Shown piece by piece: positions 42,165 through 50,405 of a stretch of 50,507 nt of DNA. Each line of letters starts with the position of its first letter. Position 1 is the first letter of the stretch. The notes beneath the pieces are model-generated. The model had not been told where the DNA came from, made no database searches, and saw only the letters and a program-made list of their open reading frames with translations. Position numbers and translations under genes: made by a program. The DNA is from Gemmatimonadales bacterium UBA1120 (GTDB lineage Bacteria; Gemmatimonadota; Gemmatimonadetes; Longimicrobiales; Gaopeijiaceae). The DNA is taken from the NCBI GenBank assembly GCA_002313925.1, contig DCAZ01000141.1, positions 1 through 50,507 on the forward strand, in the 5' to 3' direction.

Positions 42165-42731
42165 TCACCTGTCCGGGCTACTCCATTCCCGGTCGCTGAT
42201 ACCAACTCGGTGGTTCTCCAGTCTGGCAAGAGTAAAAAGCAAGTCTGAAAGACGGTTTAAGTAGGGTATGACACCATTACTTACCTCCCCATGAGCCCCC
42301 AAACGAACGACCGCCCGTTCTGCACGCCGACAGATGGTGCGCGCCATGTGTAGGGCTGCCGCTCCTTCTGAGCCGCCCGGAAGGACGAATGCAGTTAATC
42401 CAGGTAGCTCATCGTCGGCCTTGTCGATCCACGACTCAATCTCTCCAATCCGAGACTTGGTTAGAATCGGCACCTTGGGGCGAGGGCGCCCTTCAGTTGG
42501 AGGAGATGTCGCAAGGTCGGCACCTATCACAAACAGGTCGTCCTGCACAGCCTCGATATAATCCTTGATTTCCTGTTGGTTTACCTTTGATGCAGCCCAT
42601 CCGAGTGAAGCATTTAACTCATCAACCGTTCCGTAAGCTTCGACCCGTAAGTCGCCTTTCGAGACCCGTCCGCCTCCGAAGAGTCCTGTGTCACCAGCAT
42701 CACCTGTGCGGGTATATATCTTCCGAGACAT
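42165..42731 (-). CDS. PduO-type cob(I)alamin adenosyltransferase
   Basis: A 188-residue ATP:cob(I)alamin adenosyltransferase. KIYTRTGDAGDTGLFGGGRV (4-23) is the ATP-binding N-terminus, YGTVDELNASLG follows, and the trimer-interface/active-site helix is ICRRAERAVVRLG with the conserved Arg residues. It makes adenosylcobalamin for B12-dependent mutases or dehydratases, none of which is in the window. The ATG at 42731 shares one base with the stop of the upstream 80-residue gene; a GTG three bases earlier is also possible. Confidence 0.93.
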   Translation of the reverse strand: MSRKIYTRTGDAGDTGLFGGGRVSKGDLRVEAYGTVDELNASLGWAASKVNQQEIKDYIEAVQDDLFVIGADLATSPPTEGRPRPKVPILTKSRIGEIESWIDKADDELPGLTAFVLPGGSEGAAALHMARTICRRAERAVVRLGAHGEVSNGVIPYLNRLSDLLFTLARLENHRVGISDREWSSPDR

Positions 42732-42973
42732 CACCGCAGCTTGGTCAATTTGCGAATATTTTGAGCCTTCTCTAGAAGTGACGTCGTCGCATCAGGCTTC
42801 TCCGGAATCAATAAATCCCGGATATCTAGAAGGACTTCGAGTTCCAGTTGATCCCGCTGATATTCTAAATCAAGCTGTTCCATAGCCTTGCCCTCACCGG
42901 CGTCCTCTGCCGCTGTGAAGGCGCCTCGATAAATGTTTTCAAGACTCCTTAAGACCCGATCGCGGGTACGCAT
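42731..42973 (-). CDS. Small helical protein of unknown function, coupled to cobalamin adenosyltransferase
   Basis: An 80-residue protein I do not recognise. It is charged, lacks Cys, and looks all-helical, with leucine-rich heptad-like stretches (LELEVLLDIRDLL and LLEKAQNIRKL). No signal or membrane segment. A strong ribosome site (GAGGAGG) precedes the ATG, and its stop codon overlaps the start of the adenosyltransferase gene, so it is real and co-translated. A role with the adenosyltransferase is inference only. Confidence 0.7.
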   Translation of the reverse strand: MRTRDRVLRSLENIYRGAFTAAEDAGEGKAMEQLDLEYQRDQLELEVLLDIRDLLIPEKPDATTSLLEKAQNIRKLTKLR

Positions 42974-42992
42974 AGCTCCTCCTCAGGTAACC

Positions 42993-43706
42993 CTATACGG
43001 CCAGCATGAGCCGGAATCCCGGTCCTGACTCATAGTACCCCCTAACCGCCCGCTTTAATTCATCCCAGCAACCCGTGAAGTAATGGTCTGAATCCGGGAT
43101 TCGCACCAGTCTAATGTCCCCTTCTAGACTTGTTATCAACTCTGCTGCCTCCTCACCGGTACCGAACTCATCATGTTCACCTTGGACGACTAGCACTGGC
43201 TTTTCCATATCCGAAAGGAAGGAGTAATCATATCGTTCCAAATTGATTGGTAATCCCATTCCCAAGAGCCCCACCACACGCTTGTCCACCGCGCCGACTC
43301 TCATGCCGACCAGTGAACCAAAAGAGAACCCGCCGACGATCAATGGTAATCCGGGATATTCGCCTTGTAGCCAATTGAGTGCATCAAGAACGTCATCTTC
43401 CTCACCGATGCCTCCATCGTAACTCCCCGTGCTGGCTCCCACGCCCCTAAAGTTGAATCGCAAAGCTGCGAATCCCACATCACTCAAGGCCTCGGCTCCA
43501 CGGTAAACAGCCTTGGTGTGCATAGTCCCGCCATAGTTCGGGTGAGGATGACACATGACAGCGGCCCCCCGAGGAGGCACCGTCGGTTCTCTCAGGAGGG
43601 CCTCGAGATGGCCGTGGGATGCGGGGATTAACACTGGTGACGTATCTGGGAGAAGGCCGCTATGTTCACCAGAACAACTAGAAGGGTTGATACGGGCACC
43701 CAACAT
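42993..43706 (-). CDS. Alpha/beta hydrolase (KANL3/Tex30 or dienelactone-hydrolase-like)
   Basis: A 237-residue serine hydrolase. It has the family's early CHPHPNYGGTMHTK (52-65), the FRGVGASTGSYDGG loop, the nucleophile Ser128 in GGFSFGSLVG, an acid in VVQGEHDEFG and the catalytic His in PDSDHYFTG. The Cys-His-Pro-His-Pro motif marks a group of bacterial hydrolases with unknown substrate. No signal peptide. The first 20 residues are doubtful, and a start further in is possible. It is divergent from the HTH/zinc-ribbon gene with a 27-base gap. Confidence 0.83.
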   Translation of the reverse strand: MLGARINPSSCSGEHSGLLPDTSPVLIPASHGHLEALLREPTVPPRGAAVMCHPHPNYGGTMHTKAVYRGAEALSDVGFAALRFNFRGVGASTGSYDGGIGEEDDVLDALNWLQGEYPGLPLIVGGFSFGSLVGMRVGAVDKRVVGLLGMGLPINLERYDYSFLSDMEKPVLVVQGEHDEFGTGEEAAELITSLEGDIRLVRIPDSDHYFTGCWDELKRAVRGYYESGPGFRLMLAV

Positions 43707-43733
43707 ACAACTCCGAACGGCAGGCTTCCGTCA

Positions 43734-44192
43734 ATGGGCGCACCAAAAGAGTCACAAACAGGAGTCACGGCAGCTAACGAGTTGTATTGGGGATCAAACC
43801 AAAGTGTGAATAAGATCGCGGAAGAACTCGAGCTATCGAAGAGTGCACTCTACGATATGATCCGCCCAAAACCTCTCGACCTAAGCTGTCCGCTTTGTGG
43901 GCGAGGAGTCGTCTATGCTAATCGAACCGCCTGCGAGAAGGGTTTAGCAAATTGCTCTGAGTGCGAATGGGAAGGCACGGAGAACGAAGCTAACCCCTTT
44001 GTTGCCGAACACCCTGTGGCTCTCCCAACCTACGATGACCAAGGGGTGGTGAGCCTAGATGGGGACCCTGACCAAGCAAGCACCTCACTCCCCACACGAC
44101 ACGACTTATCAACAACCCGCACTATGGCAGCTGGAGCTCTTCTAGGAGCAGCTGCAGGGCTTGCGTTGGTCATCTGGACATGGCGAAGGTAG
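43734..44192 (+). CDS. Predicted membrane-anchored HTH and zinc-ribbon protein
   Basis: A 152-residue protein with three parts. Residues 22-45 read as a helix-turn-helix (SVNKIAEELELSKSALYDMI, close to a resolvase/Trp-repressor-like unit). Residues 52-77 are a zinc-ribbon: Cys52-x2-Cys55 (CPLCGRG), Cys67, and Cys74-x2-Cys77 (NCSECEWEG). After a polar linker comes one membrane helix (AAGALLGAAAGLALVIWTW, 132-150) and a short RR end. A cytosolic DNA-binding N-terminus tethered to the inner membrane is predicted. No family known to me. I chose the ATG at 43734; a frame back to 43662 exists. Confidence 0.68.
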   Translation: MGAPKESQTGVTAANELYWGSNQSVNKIAEELELSKSALYDMIRPKPLDLSCPLCGRGVVYANRTACEKGLANCSECEWEGTENEANPFVAEHPVALPTYDDQGVVSLDGDPDQASTSLPTRHDLSTTRTMAAGALLGAAAGLALVIWTWRR

Positions 44193-44274
44193 AATCAACC
44201 ATGGCCAAAGACACCTTGCTAAGATGACAGCCTTCTTGGCCGAACTAGACCAGCTAACAAAATGTGGAGATGCT

Positions 44275-45024
44275 ATGAGCCGCTGGGTTCGAGGACCTTT
44301 AGCTCTACTCGTAACCATCATTGCAGCCGGTTGCGGGGGGGGCACCCCTAACCAACAGGGTACCGCTGCGACTACCCAGGCGTTGCTAAGTCAACCAATC
44401 GGCGAGCTCACGCAGGTTAAGCCTAGCCCGGCGCTTGAACCCAGCTCCGGAGACGACCAACTACCCATAGATCAGCTAGGCTATGATCAAGGGAATCTAG
44501 ATGCACTTGTGAGAATTGTAGAACTGTCAGACTACGGGTGTGGATATTGTCGTAAGTTCCACCTTGAAACGTTCCCTGTACTGCGTGAGGAATTCATAGA
44601 GACTGGAAAAGTGCTATGGAAATTTGTGCCCTTCGTAAACGGCATGTTTGAAAATTCTCTTTTCGCAACCGAAGCTGCGGAGTGCGCCCTTGAGCAAGGA
44701 TCACTGCCATTTGAAGCTCTGAATGAAAGGCTTTGGTCCGACCAGGCCTCATGGAAACGCAGTAGCGACCCCGAGCCCGTATTACGGGGCATGGCTCAAG
44801 ATGCAGGTGTGGACCTCGCAGAGTTTGATACCTGCCTAAATAATGACAACAGCATCGATCGGATTTCCAGTGCAAGAAGCACTGCCAGCCGACTTGGTGT
44901 CCGTGGTACACCAACGTTCTATCCAATAGGCTTCCCACCAATTGAGGGAGCCCTGCCCACTGAAGCATTCCAACAAGTCCTGGAACTCATGCACCAAGAG
45001 ATCAGCGGAGTAACGGGAAACTGA
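44275..45024 (+). CDS. DsbA-family thioredoxin-fold lipoprotein
   Basis: A 249-residue lipoprotein. From the ATG at 44275 (GGAG upstream) a lipobox TIIAAGCGGG gives Cys20; the longer reading to 44161 overlaps the previous gene and lacks a leading signal. The thioredoxin domain starts near residue 75, with the active site CGYC (89-92) in LSDYGCGYCRKF, and the cis-Pro loop GVRGTPTFYPIG. A helical insert lies between them, as in DsbA/DsbG and related thioredoxin_4 proteins. It forms or isomerises disulfides in the periplasm. No DsbB-like partner is present. Confidence 0.88.
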   Translation: MSRWVRGPLALLVTIIAAGCGGGTPNQQGTAATTQALLSQPIGELTQVKPSPALEPSSGDDQLPIDQLGYDQGNLDALVRIVELSDYGCGYCRKFHLETFPVLREEFIETGKVLWKFVPFVNGMFENSLFATEAAECALEQGSLPFEALNERLWSDQASWKRSSDPEPVLRGMAQDAGVDLAEFDTCLNNDNSIDRISSARSTASRLGVRGTPTFYPIGFPPIEGALPTEAFQQVLELMHQEISGVTGN

Positions 45025-45034
45025 GCTAGATATC

Positions 45035-45976
45035 TTGAGCGTGAGATTCGCTAGGAAAAGCTGCCGGCAACATTGGATCCCGGATATTGTGGGAGCGCTA
45101 GCTCTACTCTCCATGGGGGCCTGTGGGCCTACCACAACGGCCAACCTTAACTGTCAGTCGACAACCCCAGCCATCTCACTTCCTGAAGAACTTGAAGAAA
45201 CGAGTGGCGTCACAGTAAGCCTAAGCCAACCTGACGTATTTTGGACTCACAATGATGACGGATCGGTGCTTACTGCGATTGATCCAGATGGTGAAATCAT
45301 TTCCCGTATTCGTATAAGGCCATCTCTCACAGACTGGGAGGATATCGCGACATCCAGCTGTGCTCGAGGCAAGTCTTGCCTCTACCTCGCAGATACGGGA
45401 GACAACCTTGAGAGACGATCCGCCGGCGAAATCAGTATACGGCGCCTAGAGGAACCTGATCTCGCTTCCCCCGGTTTCAGGGCAACCCTTAACCAACAGA
45501 TACCAGAGCTCGATGGTGATGTTTTCCCTGTGAGATTACCAGATGGACCGCGTGATATCGAGGCCCTCCTCGTCCTGCCTGGAGAAGACATTTATGTCAC
45601 CACCAAAGGCCGCAACGGACCAGTAGCCGTATATCGATACCCACCACCTCTTCGTCCTGACACAGTCACACTTGAACTCGTTCAGGAACTCTCATCAGGA
45701 GCCCGAGTGATCCCCCGCCAGGTCACAGGAGGAAGTGTCTCCCCAGAAGGTGATATCTTGGCACTACGCACATATGAGTCGCTTCAGTTTTACGAGTTCA
45801 TAGCCAATAAACTCGTTCCCATAAAGGATGGCCACATAGACCTACGACCGCTTCTAGAGGCCCAGGGTGAGGGACTAGCAATCGGCCCAGGTGGTCTCCT
45901 AGTACTCACTTCTGAAGCAGTAGGAGAAACCCCACCGCAGATGAATCTCATGCACTGCAACTTAGACGCTTCTTAG
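45035..45976 (+). CDS. Propeller-like lipoprotein of unknown function
   Basis: A protein of about 313 residues. A lipoprotein-like signal ends LLSMGACGPT (Cys30). The first blade has ETSGVTVSLSQPDVFWTHND, DGSVLTAIDPDGEI and DWEDIATSSC, followed by SCLYLADTGDN. This pattern resembles SdiA-regulated or NHL-like propellers that bind a small ligand, but no catalytic residue stands out. It starts 10 bases after the DsbA-like gene, so the two are likely co-transcribed. The start is uncertain: TTG at 45035 or GTG at 45041, with no clear ribosome site. Confidence 0.7.
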   Translation: MSVRFARKSCRQHWIPDIVGALALLSMGACGPTTTANLNCQSTTPAISLPEELEETSGVTVSLSQPDVFWTHNDDGSVLTAIDPDGEIISRIRIRPSLTDWEDIATSSCARGKSCLYLADTGDNLERRSAGEISIRRLEEPDLASPGFRATLNQQIPELDGDVFPVRLPDGPRDIEALLVLPGEDIYVTTKGRNGPVAVYRYPPPLRPDTVTLELVQELSSGARVIPRQVTGGSVSPEGDILALRTYESLQFYEFIANKLVPIKDGHIDLRPLLEAQGEGLAIGPGGLLVLTSEAVGETPPQMNLMHCNLDAS

Positions 45977-46129
45977 GGAACTGCAGCAGGCTTTTTACGC
46001 CCTAGCCCCAGTGGTGATTCAACAGAAACGGCACGCTGGAACCTCAAATACCCATGAAGTAAGAACAGGCCGGACTGGACGTGCATATCAAGACTATTCT
46101 GAGAATCCACTTCTGGTGATAGTTCCGCT

Positions 46130-46135
46130 ATAATC
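46130..46135 (+). promoter_or_regulatory. Consensus -10 box (TATAAT) directly before the DUF5916 gene
   Basis: A perfect TATAAT ends 6 bases before the ATG at 46142, so transcription from it would start at or next to the start codon. There is no Shine-Dalgarno site. The matching -35 region (TCCACT at 17-base spacing) is weak. This suggests a leaderless message. Confidence 0.45.
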
Positions 46136-46141
46136 GCCACC

Positions 46142-48400
46142 ATGATATTTCTCCCGAAGGGTTTCCCTCTGCGCAACTCAGGCCTCCTGTCCAGCCTTCG
46201 CCAGCCCTGCCTCCTTGTTGGCACGATCACAACCCTCACTGCAATCCTGGGTTCGGAAATTGTTGCTCAGGAAGACAGCGATGCATACAAGATCCGTGCA
46301 ATTCTTGTTGATGAGGGACCAACCATTGATGGCTCACTTGAGGACGCTGTTTGGCAGCTCGGAGCACTGGTTGACATGTTTATCCAGCAGGAGCCGGATG
46401 AGGGTTCTCCCGCGACTGAACGAACCGAAGTCCGTATCCTGCACGACGGTGAGACACTGTACCTCGGAGTGCTCGCGTTCGATTCCGATCCCCAGGCACT
46501 GACGGCTACTGAGATGCGTCGCGACTCAGAGCGGATTCTGTCAGAGGACAATTTTCAAGTGATCCTGGACACCTTCAGAGATTCCCGCTCTGCATACATG
46601 TTCGTGACCAATCCCCTGGGAGCGATGCTTGACCAACAGGTGGCCAACGAGGGCGAAGGGAGCCGCTCCGGTAGAACATCATCTAATATCAACCGTGACT
46701 GGGACGGAGTTTGGGAAGTGGCGGCAAAGCAAACTCCTAATGGCTGGGTTGCCGAGATCGCGATCCCGATGATCACTCTGCGTTTCCCCGAATCAGAACC
46801 ACAGAGTTGGGGGATCAACCTCATGCGGAATATCGGACGTAAGAACGAGCAAGCATTCTGGTCCCCGATTCCAAAACCCTACAGCATCACACGCGTTAGC
46901 CTGGCTGGAACTCTCGACAACCTTAGTTCACTGAACCGAGGCCGCGATCTTAGATTTACGCCGTTTGTGACCGGTGGAGCAAGCCAGGTCCGGAGCGCAG
47001 GAGTGACCGATGATGCCGTGCAGCGGGACATCGGTATGGACCTCAAGTACGGTGTCAGTGCAGGCTTGAATCTCGATGTCACGATCAATACCGACTTTGC
47101 CCAAGCGGAAGTCGACAACGAGCAGATAAACCTCACACGTTTTGCGCTATTCTACCCAGAGAAACGAGATTTTTTCCTTGAGAACGCCGGTCAATTTGAC
47201 GTTGGGTCTACAGATGCCTTTAATCGTCTGGCCAATCTGTTCTTCACAAGACGTATCGGTCTCTCAGATACCGGAGAGACGGTGCCGATCATTGGTGGGG
47301 CCAGGCTAACTGGTAAGGTCGGTCGAAATAATATTGCTCTCATGGACGTCCAGACCGGCGGTGCCCTTCAGGAATCCGGCGAGAATTTTCTTGTTGCTCG
47401 CTATAGCAGGAATATTCTGACCCGATCCAAGGTCGGCGCTTTATTCATCAACAAGGCCGAAACCGAGGGCACTCATTATAACCGTACGTATGCCGTTGAC
47501 ATGACGCTTGCTCCGCTTGCGAGCTTCACTGTAACTGGCTTTCTGGCCAAAACGGAAACCCCCTCCATCAGTACCGGTGACATGGCTAGGTACTTGAACG
47601 CAACCTGGGTAAGCCAGAGTTGGCAGATTTTCGGAGAGTTCGCCGATTTTCAAGACAACTTCAATCCTGAAGTGGGCTTTCTGCCACGCAAAGGAATACG
47701 CACAACCAAGCTCCACTTCGAGTGGAATCCTCGCCCCGACATATGGGGCCTTCGGGTGCTTTCCCCGATGTACAACATCCTCTATACGACGGACCAACAG
47801 AATCGGCTTGTGTCCCGGCGCCACCACTTCATGAGCGGAACACAGTTCGACAATGGCGCATACCTGAACATCATGTACAACCGACACTACGAACGGCTTG
47901 ATAGACCATTCTCAGTGCGGAAAGGGGTCGCTATTGCCCCCGGTACGTACCACTACGGGCAACTGCGCCTTTCATTCAATAGTAGTCAAGCACGGCGCAT
48001 CTATTACAACTTGATGCTTGCTCCTCAAACTTTCTTCAACGGAACCCGGGTCGACATACTCGCTACTGTAGGAGCGCGAATAACAAGCCAATTTTCTACT
48101 CAAGCTTCCTACTCCAGGAACGACATCGACCTTCCAGCAGGTGAATTCAACGTTCATCTAGCAGCGTTTCGTGTGGACTACGCACTGTCACCAAAAATCA
48201 CACTTCGCACGATCTCGCAGTACAACTCCTCAACTGAGCAGTGGGGAACGAGCGCTCGCCTTCGGTACACATACAGACCCGGGAGTGACGTCTACCTCGT
48301 GTATGATGAGGTCCGGCGTGATCCGACAGACCCTACCGGCCTGCTCGAGTTCAGAGATCGGCGGCTAATGCTCAAAGCTACCTACCTGTTGTCGCGATAG
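46142..48400 (+). CDS. Outer-membrane protein with CBM9-like N-terminus and DUF5916 barrel
   Basis: A 752-residue exported protein. A signal peptide-like segment ends at about EIVAQED (residue 42). Residues about 55-235 look like a family-9 carbohydrate-binding-like domain (DGSLEDAVWQLGA, LYLGVLAFDSDP, NRDWDGVWEVAAKQTPNGWV). From about 250 the DUF5916 region follows, with VDNEQINLTRFALFYPEKRD, FFLENAGQFDVG and many alternating strands to the end, fitting an outer-membrane beta-barrel. DUF5916 function is unknown; uptake or binding of a glycan is inferred from the N-terminal domain. Its C-terminus, KATYLLSR, lacks a final aromatic. Confidence 0.88.
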   Translation: MIFLPKGFPLRNSGLLSSLRQPCLLVGTITTLTAILGSEIVAQEDSDAYKIRAILVDEGPTIDGSLEDAVWQLGALVDMFIQQEPDEGSPATERTEVRILHDGETLYLGVLAFDSDPQALTATEMRRDSERILSEDNFQVILDTFRDSRSAYMFVTNPLGAMLDQQVANEGEGSRSGRTSSNINRDWDGVWEVAAKQTPNGWVAEIAIPMITLRFPESEPQSWGINLMRNIGRKNEQAFWSPIPKPYSITRVSLAGTLDNLSSLNRGRDLRFTPFVTGGASQVRSAGVTDDAVQRDIGMDLKYGVSAGLNLDVTINTDFAQAEVDNEQINLTRFALFYPEKRDFFLENAGQFDVGSTDAFNRLANLFFTRRIGLSDTGETVPIIGGARLTGKVGRNNIALMDVQTGGALQESGENFLVARYSRNILTRSKVGALFINKAETEGTHYNRTYAVDMTLAPLASFTVTGFLAKTETPSISTGDMARYLNATWVSQSWQIFGEFADFQDNFNPEVGFLPRKGIRTTKLHFEWNPRPDIWGLRVLSPMYNILYTTDQQNRLVSRRHHFMSGTQFDNGAYLNIMYNRHYERLDRPFSVRKGVAIAPGTYHYGQLRLSFNSSQARRIYYNLMLAPQTFFNGTRVDILATVGARITSQFSTQASYSRNDIDLPAGEFNVHLAAFRVDYALSPKITLRTISQYNSSTEQWGTSARLRYTYRPGSDVYLVYDEVRRDPTDPTGLLEFRDRRLMLKATYLLSR

Positions 48401-48409
48401 GGCCTCTCA

Positions 48410-49282
48410 CTATCTACGCAGGTGCCGGTCAAACCATTCGACCATGGCTTGCTGTGCCCGCTCCCTATCTGCCGTCAGGCGGAATCCATGATCCCCACCA
48501 GATATGATAATAAGCTCCGATTCCACTCGTTTTCCCTGCAGTGCCTCAAACATCACCTCACTGTTTCCCACATTGACGAGCATGTCCGCGTCACCGTGGA
48601 TCAGAAGGGTCGGAGGGTCATCGGGAGAAGCAAAAAGGATCGGGGATATTGAAGCAGCTTGCTCCTCGGAAAAATCGAGGGCGGGGAAGCGTTCGCTCGG
48701 ACCCACTATTGCTCTAAGGTCCACAGGCGGGTAATAAGCGACAACCGCAGCTACGCGAGCGGGTGTGCGTAGAATTTCATCATTGGAGTCCATCACTCCA
48801 TCATCTGACGCCAAGCCGAGCATAAGCGAGAGGTGCCCGCCAGCACTTCCACCGAAAACTCCGAGGCGATCTTCATCAACACCTAGTTCTTCTGAGTGCA
48901 ACCGTATGTACCGAAGTGCACGTCTAACGTCGGCCTCAGCCTCCGGCACCTTATACCTAGGTGCACTTCCGTGCCGCACGGCCATAACTGTAAGTCCCTT
49001 CTCTAGCAGACCTCCGAAGCTGCGAGCGATAAGCCACTCAGGAGGGCTCCAGCGTGACACCCAACCACCACTCACCATATACAGGACAGCTCCACCATGA
49101 GCGTTGGACGGACGAAATACATCGAATGTGAGTGCCATCCCGTCCTTATGCCCATAAACGACATCAGGGGTCACCTGAACATTGGCTTCCGAACTAGAAG
49201 GCGGCACTTGTGCCGCCAGCAAACCCGGTAACCCCAAGGCTACCAGAAGGAGAAACAATCCTGGAATCTGTTTCGTCTTCAT
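48410..49282 (-). CDS. Exported alpha/beta hydrolase (esterase/lipase-like)
   Basis: A 290-residue secreted hydrolase. The signal peptide spans about 1-25 (FLLLVALGLPGLLAAQ). The oxyanion region is YMVSGGWVSRW, a variant of the HGGG motif, the nucleophile Ser146 is in VFGGSAGGHL, and Asp and His are in LIHGDADMLVN and SGGDHGFRL. It belongs with bacterial acetylesterase and feruloyl-esterase-like enzymes (BD-FAE/HSL-like). It is convergent with the DUF5916 gene, with only 9 bases between their stops, so they do not share an operon. Confidence 0.9.
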   Translation of the reverse strand: MKTKQIPGLFLLLVALGLPGLLAAQVPPSSSEANVQVTPDVVYGHKDGMALTFDVFRPSNAHGGAVLYMVSGGWVSRWSPPEWLIARSFGGLLEKGLTVMAVRHGSAPRYKVPEAEADVRRALRYIRLHSEELGVDEDRLGVFGGSAGGHLSLMLGLASDDGVMDSNDEILRTPARVAAVVAYYPPVDLRAIVGPSERFPALDFSEEQAASISPILFASPDDPPTLLIHGDADMLVNVGNSEVMFEALQGKRVESELIIISGGDHGFRLTADRERAQQAMVEWFDRHLRR

Positions 49283-49320
49283 AATCTCATCTCCAGGCAG
49301 TATTCAATATGCTGTCATCT

Positions 49321-49680
49321 TTAACGGGAAGTCAGGGCTATCAACTCGGCTGGATGATCTGGTCCAGCCACTGCCACGACAATGTACTGGCGACCATCAG
49401 CCATATATGTCATTGGAACTCCTGTTGGGCGAGCTGGCAGTGGAATCTCCGCCACAATAGCGCCCGTTCGTTTGTCGTGTGCCCGCTATATCGCGTCCCC
49501 ACTCGTTACAAAAAGGAGAGTCTGGGTGACAATGGTGCTGCACACGAGAGGGTAGCCATCAACACACCAAGGTGACGAGCCGCCTTTTGGGACCTAAAGA
49601 CTACGAATCCGGGCCAGCAAAGCTTCGTGAGCAGTTTCATCATAGGGCCAACATGCCCCCCAGGGGACTGTTCTGCCATC
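49321..49680 (-). pseudogene. Eroded 3' end of a PQQ-dependent dehydrogenase (membrane glucose dehydrogenase-like)
   Basis: The 505-base gap 49283-49787 has no intact gene. Reading the minus strand in the frame ending at the TAA at 49321 gives VPMTYMADGRQYIVVAV and GPDHPAELIALTSR, which is the standard end of quinoprotein dehydrogenases. Before it come HDKRTGAIVAEIPLP and TQTLLFVTSG, also standard. Two in-frame stops interrupt it: TAG at 49486-49488 and TAG at 49594-49596. Upstream of the second, ETAHEALLARIRSL and SDGRTVPWG are still recognisable in the same frame. The left boundary beyond about 49680 is blurred; the rest of the roughly 600-800-residue protein is missing. Confidence 0.75.
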
Positions 49681-49787
49681 GCTCCTCAAACCATAAGCTC
49701 TGTAGGTCAGCTTTCTTAACGATTGCCTTGAAACCGAGAGAGCCCGTAATCTTCGCATTTCAGAATACGCAGTCAGGAGGAGTAACC

Positions 49788-50405
49788 ATGAGGGCAAGGC
49801 GGCCAATCTATCTATGTGCTGCTCTGCTCACGGTCGGTTCAGTCATGGAGCTCAGCGCCCAAACTTCCTCCACATTCATCGTTGAGAGCCCAACGATGCG
49901 GACAGGGGAAATGATACCTCGTAAGTATTCCCCTGACGGACCGAACCTTTCGCCTCCCTTAACCTGGAGGGGGTTGCCGGCTGAAACCCGCCAGATAGCG
50001 GTAATATGCCAGGATCATGGAGCTGGGAACCCGCCCCCTTGGGTGCACTGGATCATCTATAACATCCCCGGGAACGCTACGGGATTGCCGGAGGGAATCC
50101 CCTTTGAGTCCACTGACCCGATGCCACGGGAAATCACCGGTGCCACACACGGAAACAATGGCTGGGGCCTGTCGATGTACCGAGGTCCAGCTCCACCTAG
50201 AAATAGTGTTCATCATTACCACTTCGCCGTCTTCGCCCTGAATACTGAGCTGGACCTGCCGCCAGGACTCACCCGAAACGAACTCCTAGAAGCGATCGAC
50301 GGGCACGTCATTGGGGAAGGACACATGATGCCGATTTATGAGCGACAGCCGGCGGACCAGGATACGATACCAAATAACTCGATCCATGGGTCATGGAATG
50401 ACTAA
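49788..50405 (+). CDS. YbhB/YbcL (PEBP-family) exported protein
   Basis: A 205-residue protein with a signal peptide (RRPIYLCAALLTVGSVMELS, cleavage after AQ). The PEBP fold is clear: PRKYSPDGPNLSPPLTWRGL, PPPWVHWIIYNIPGNATGLP and HHYHFAVFALN contain the ligand-pocket Asp, Trp and His residues. Members bind phosphate-type or small anionic ligands; a role in this organism is unknown. The ATG at 49788 follows AGGAGGAG at good spacing. The eroded PQQ gene occupies the upstream gap on the other strand. It overlaps the next gene by 8 bases. Confidence 0.9.
   Translation: MRARRPIYLCAALLTVGSVMELSAQTSSTFIVESPTMRTGEMIPRKYSPDGPNLSPPLTWRGLPAETRQIAVICQDHGAGNPPPWVHWIIYNIPGNATGLPEGIPFESTDPMPREITGATHGNNGWGLSMYRGPAPPRNSVHHYHFAVFALNTELDLPPGLTRNELLEAIDGHVIGEGHMMPIYERQPADQDTIPNNSIHGSWND

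Noticed and set aside
45973..46239. Minus-strand frame across the DUF5916 start
   Set aside because: It covers a perfect -10 box and the signal-peptide codons of a clear gene; residues are basic and low in pattern.
48390..48415. GATAG/CTATC hairpin between DUF5916 and esterase genes
   Set aside because: Five base pairs, likely chance; both arms fall in or beside stop codons.
49309..49575. 88-codon plus-strand frame in the gap before the PEBP gene
   Set aside because: The opposite strand carries recognisable quinoprotein sequence; this frame is its shadow.
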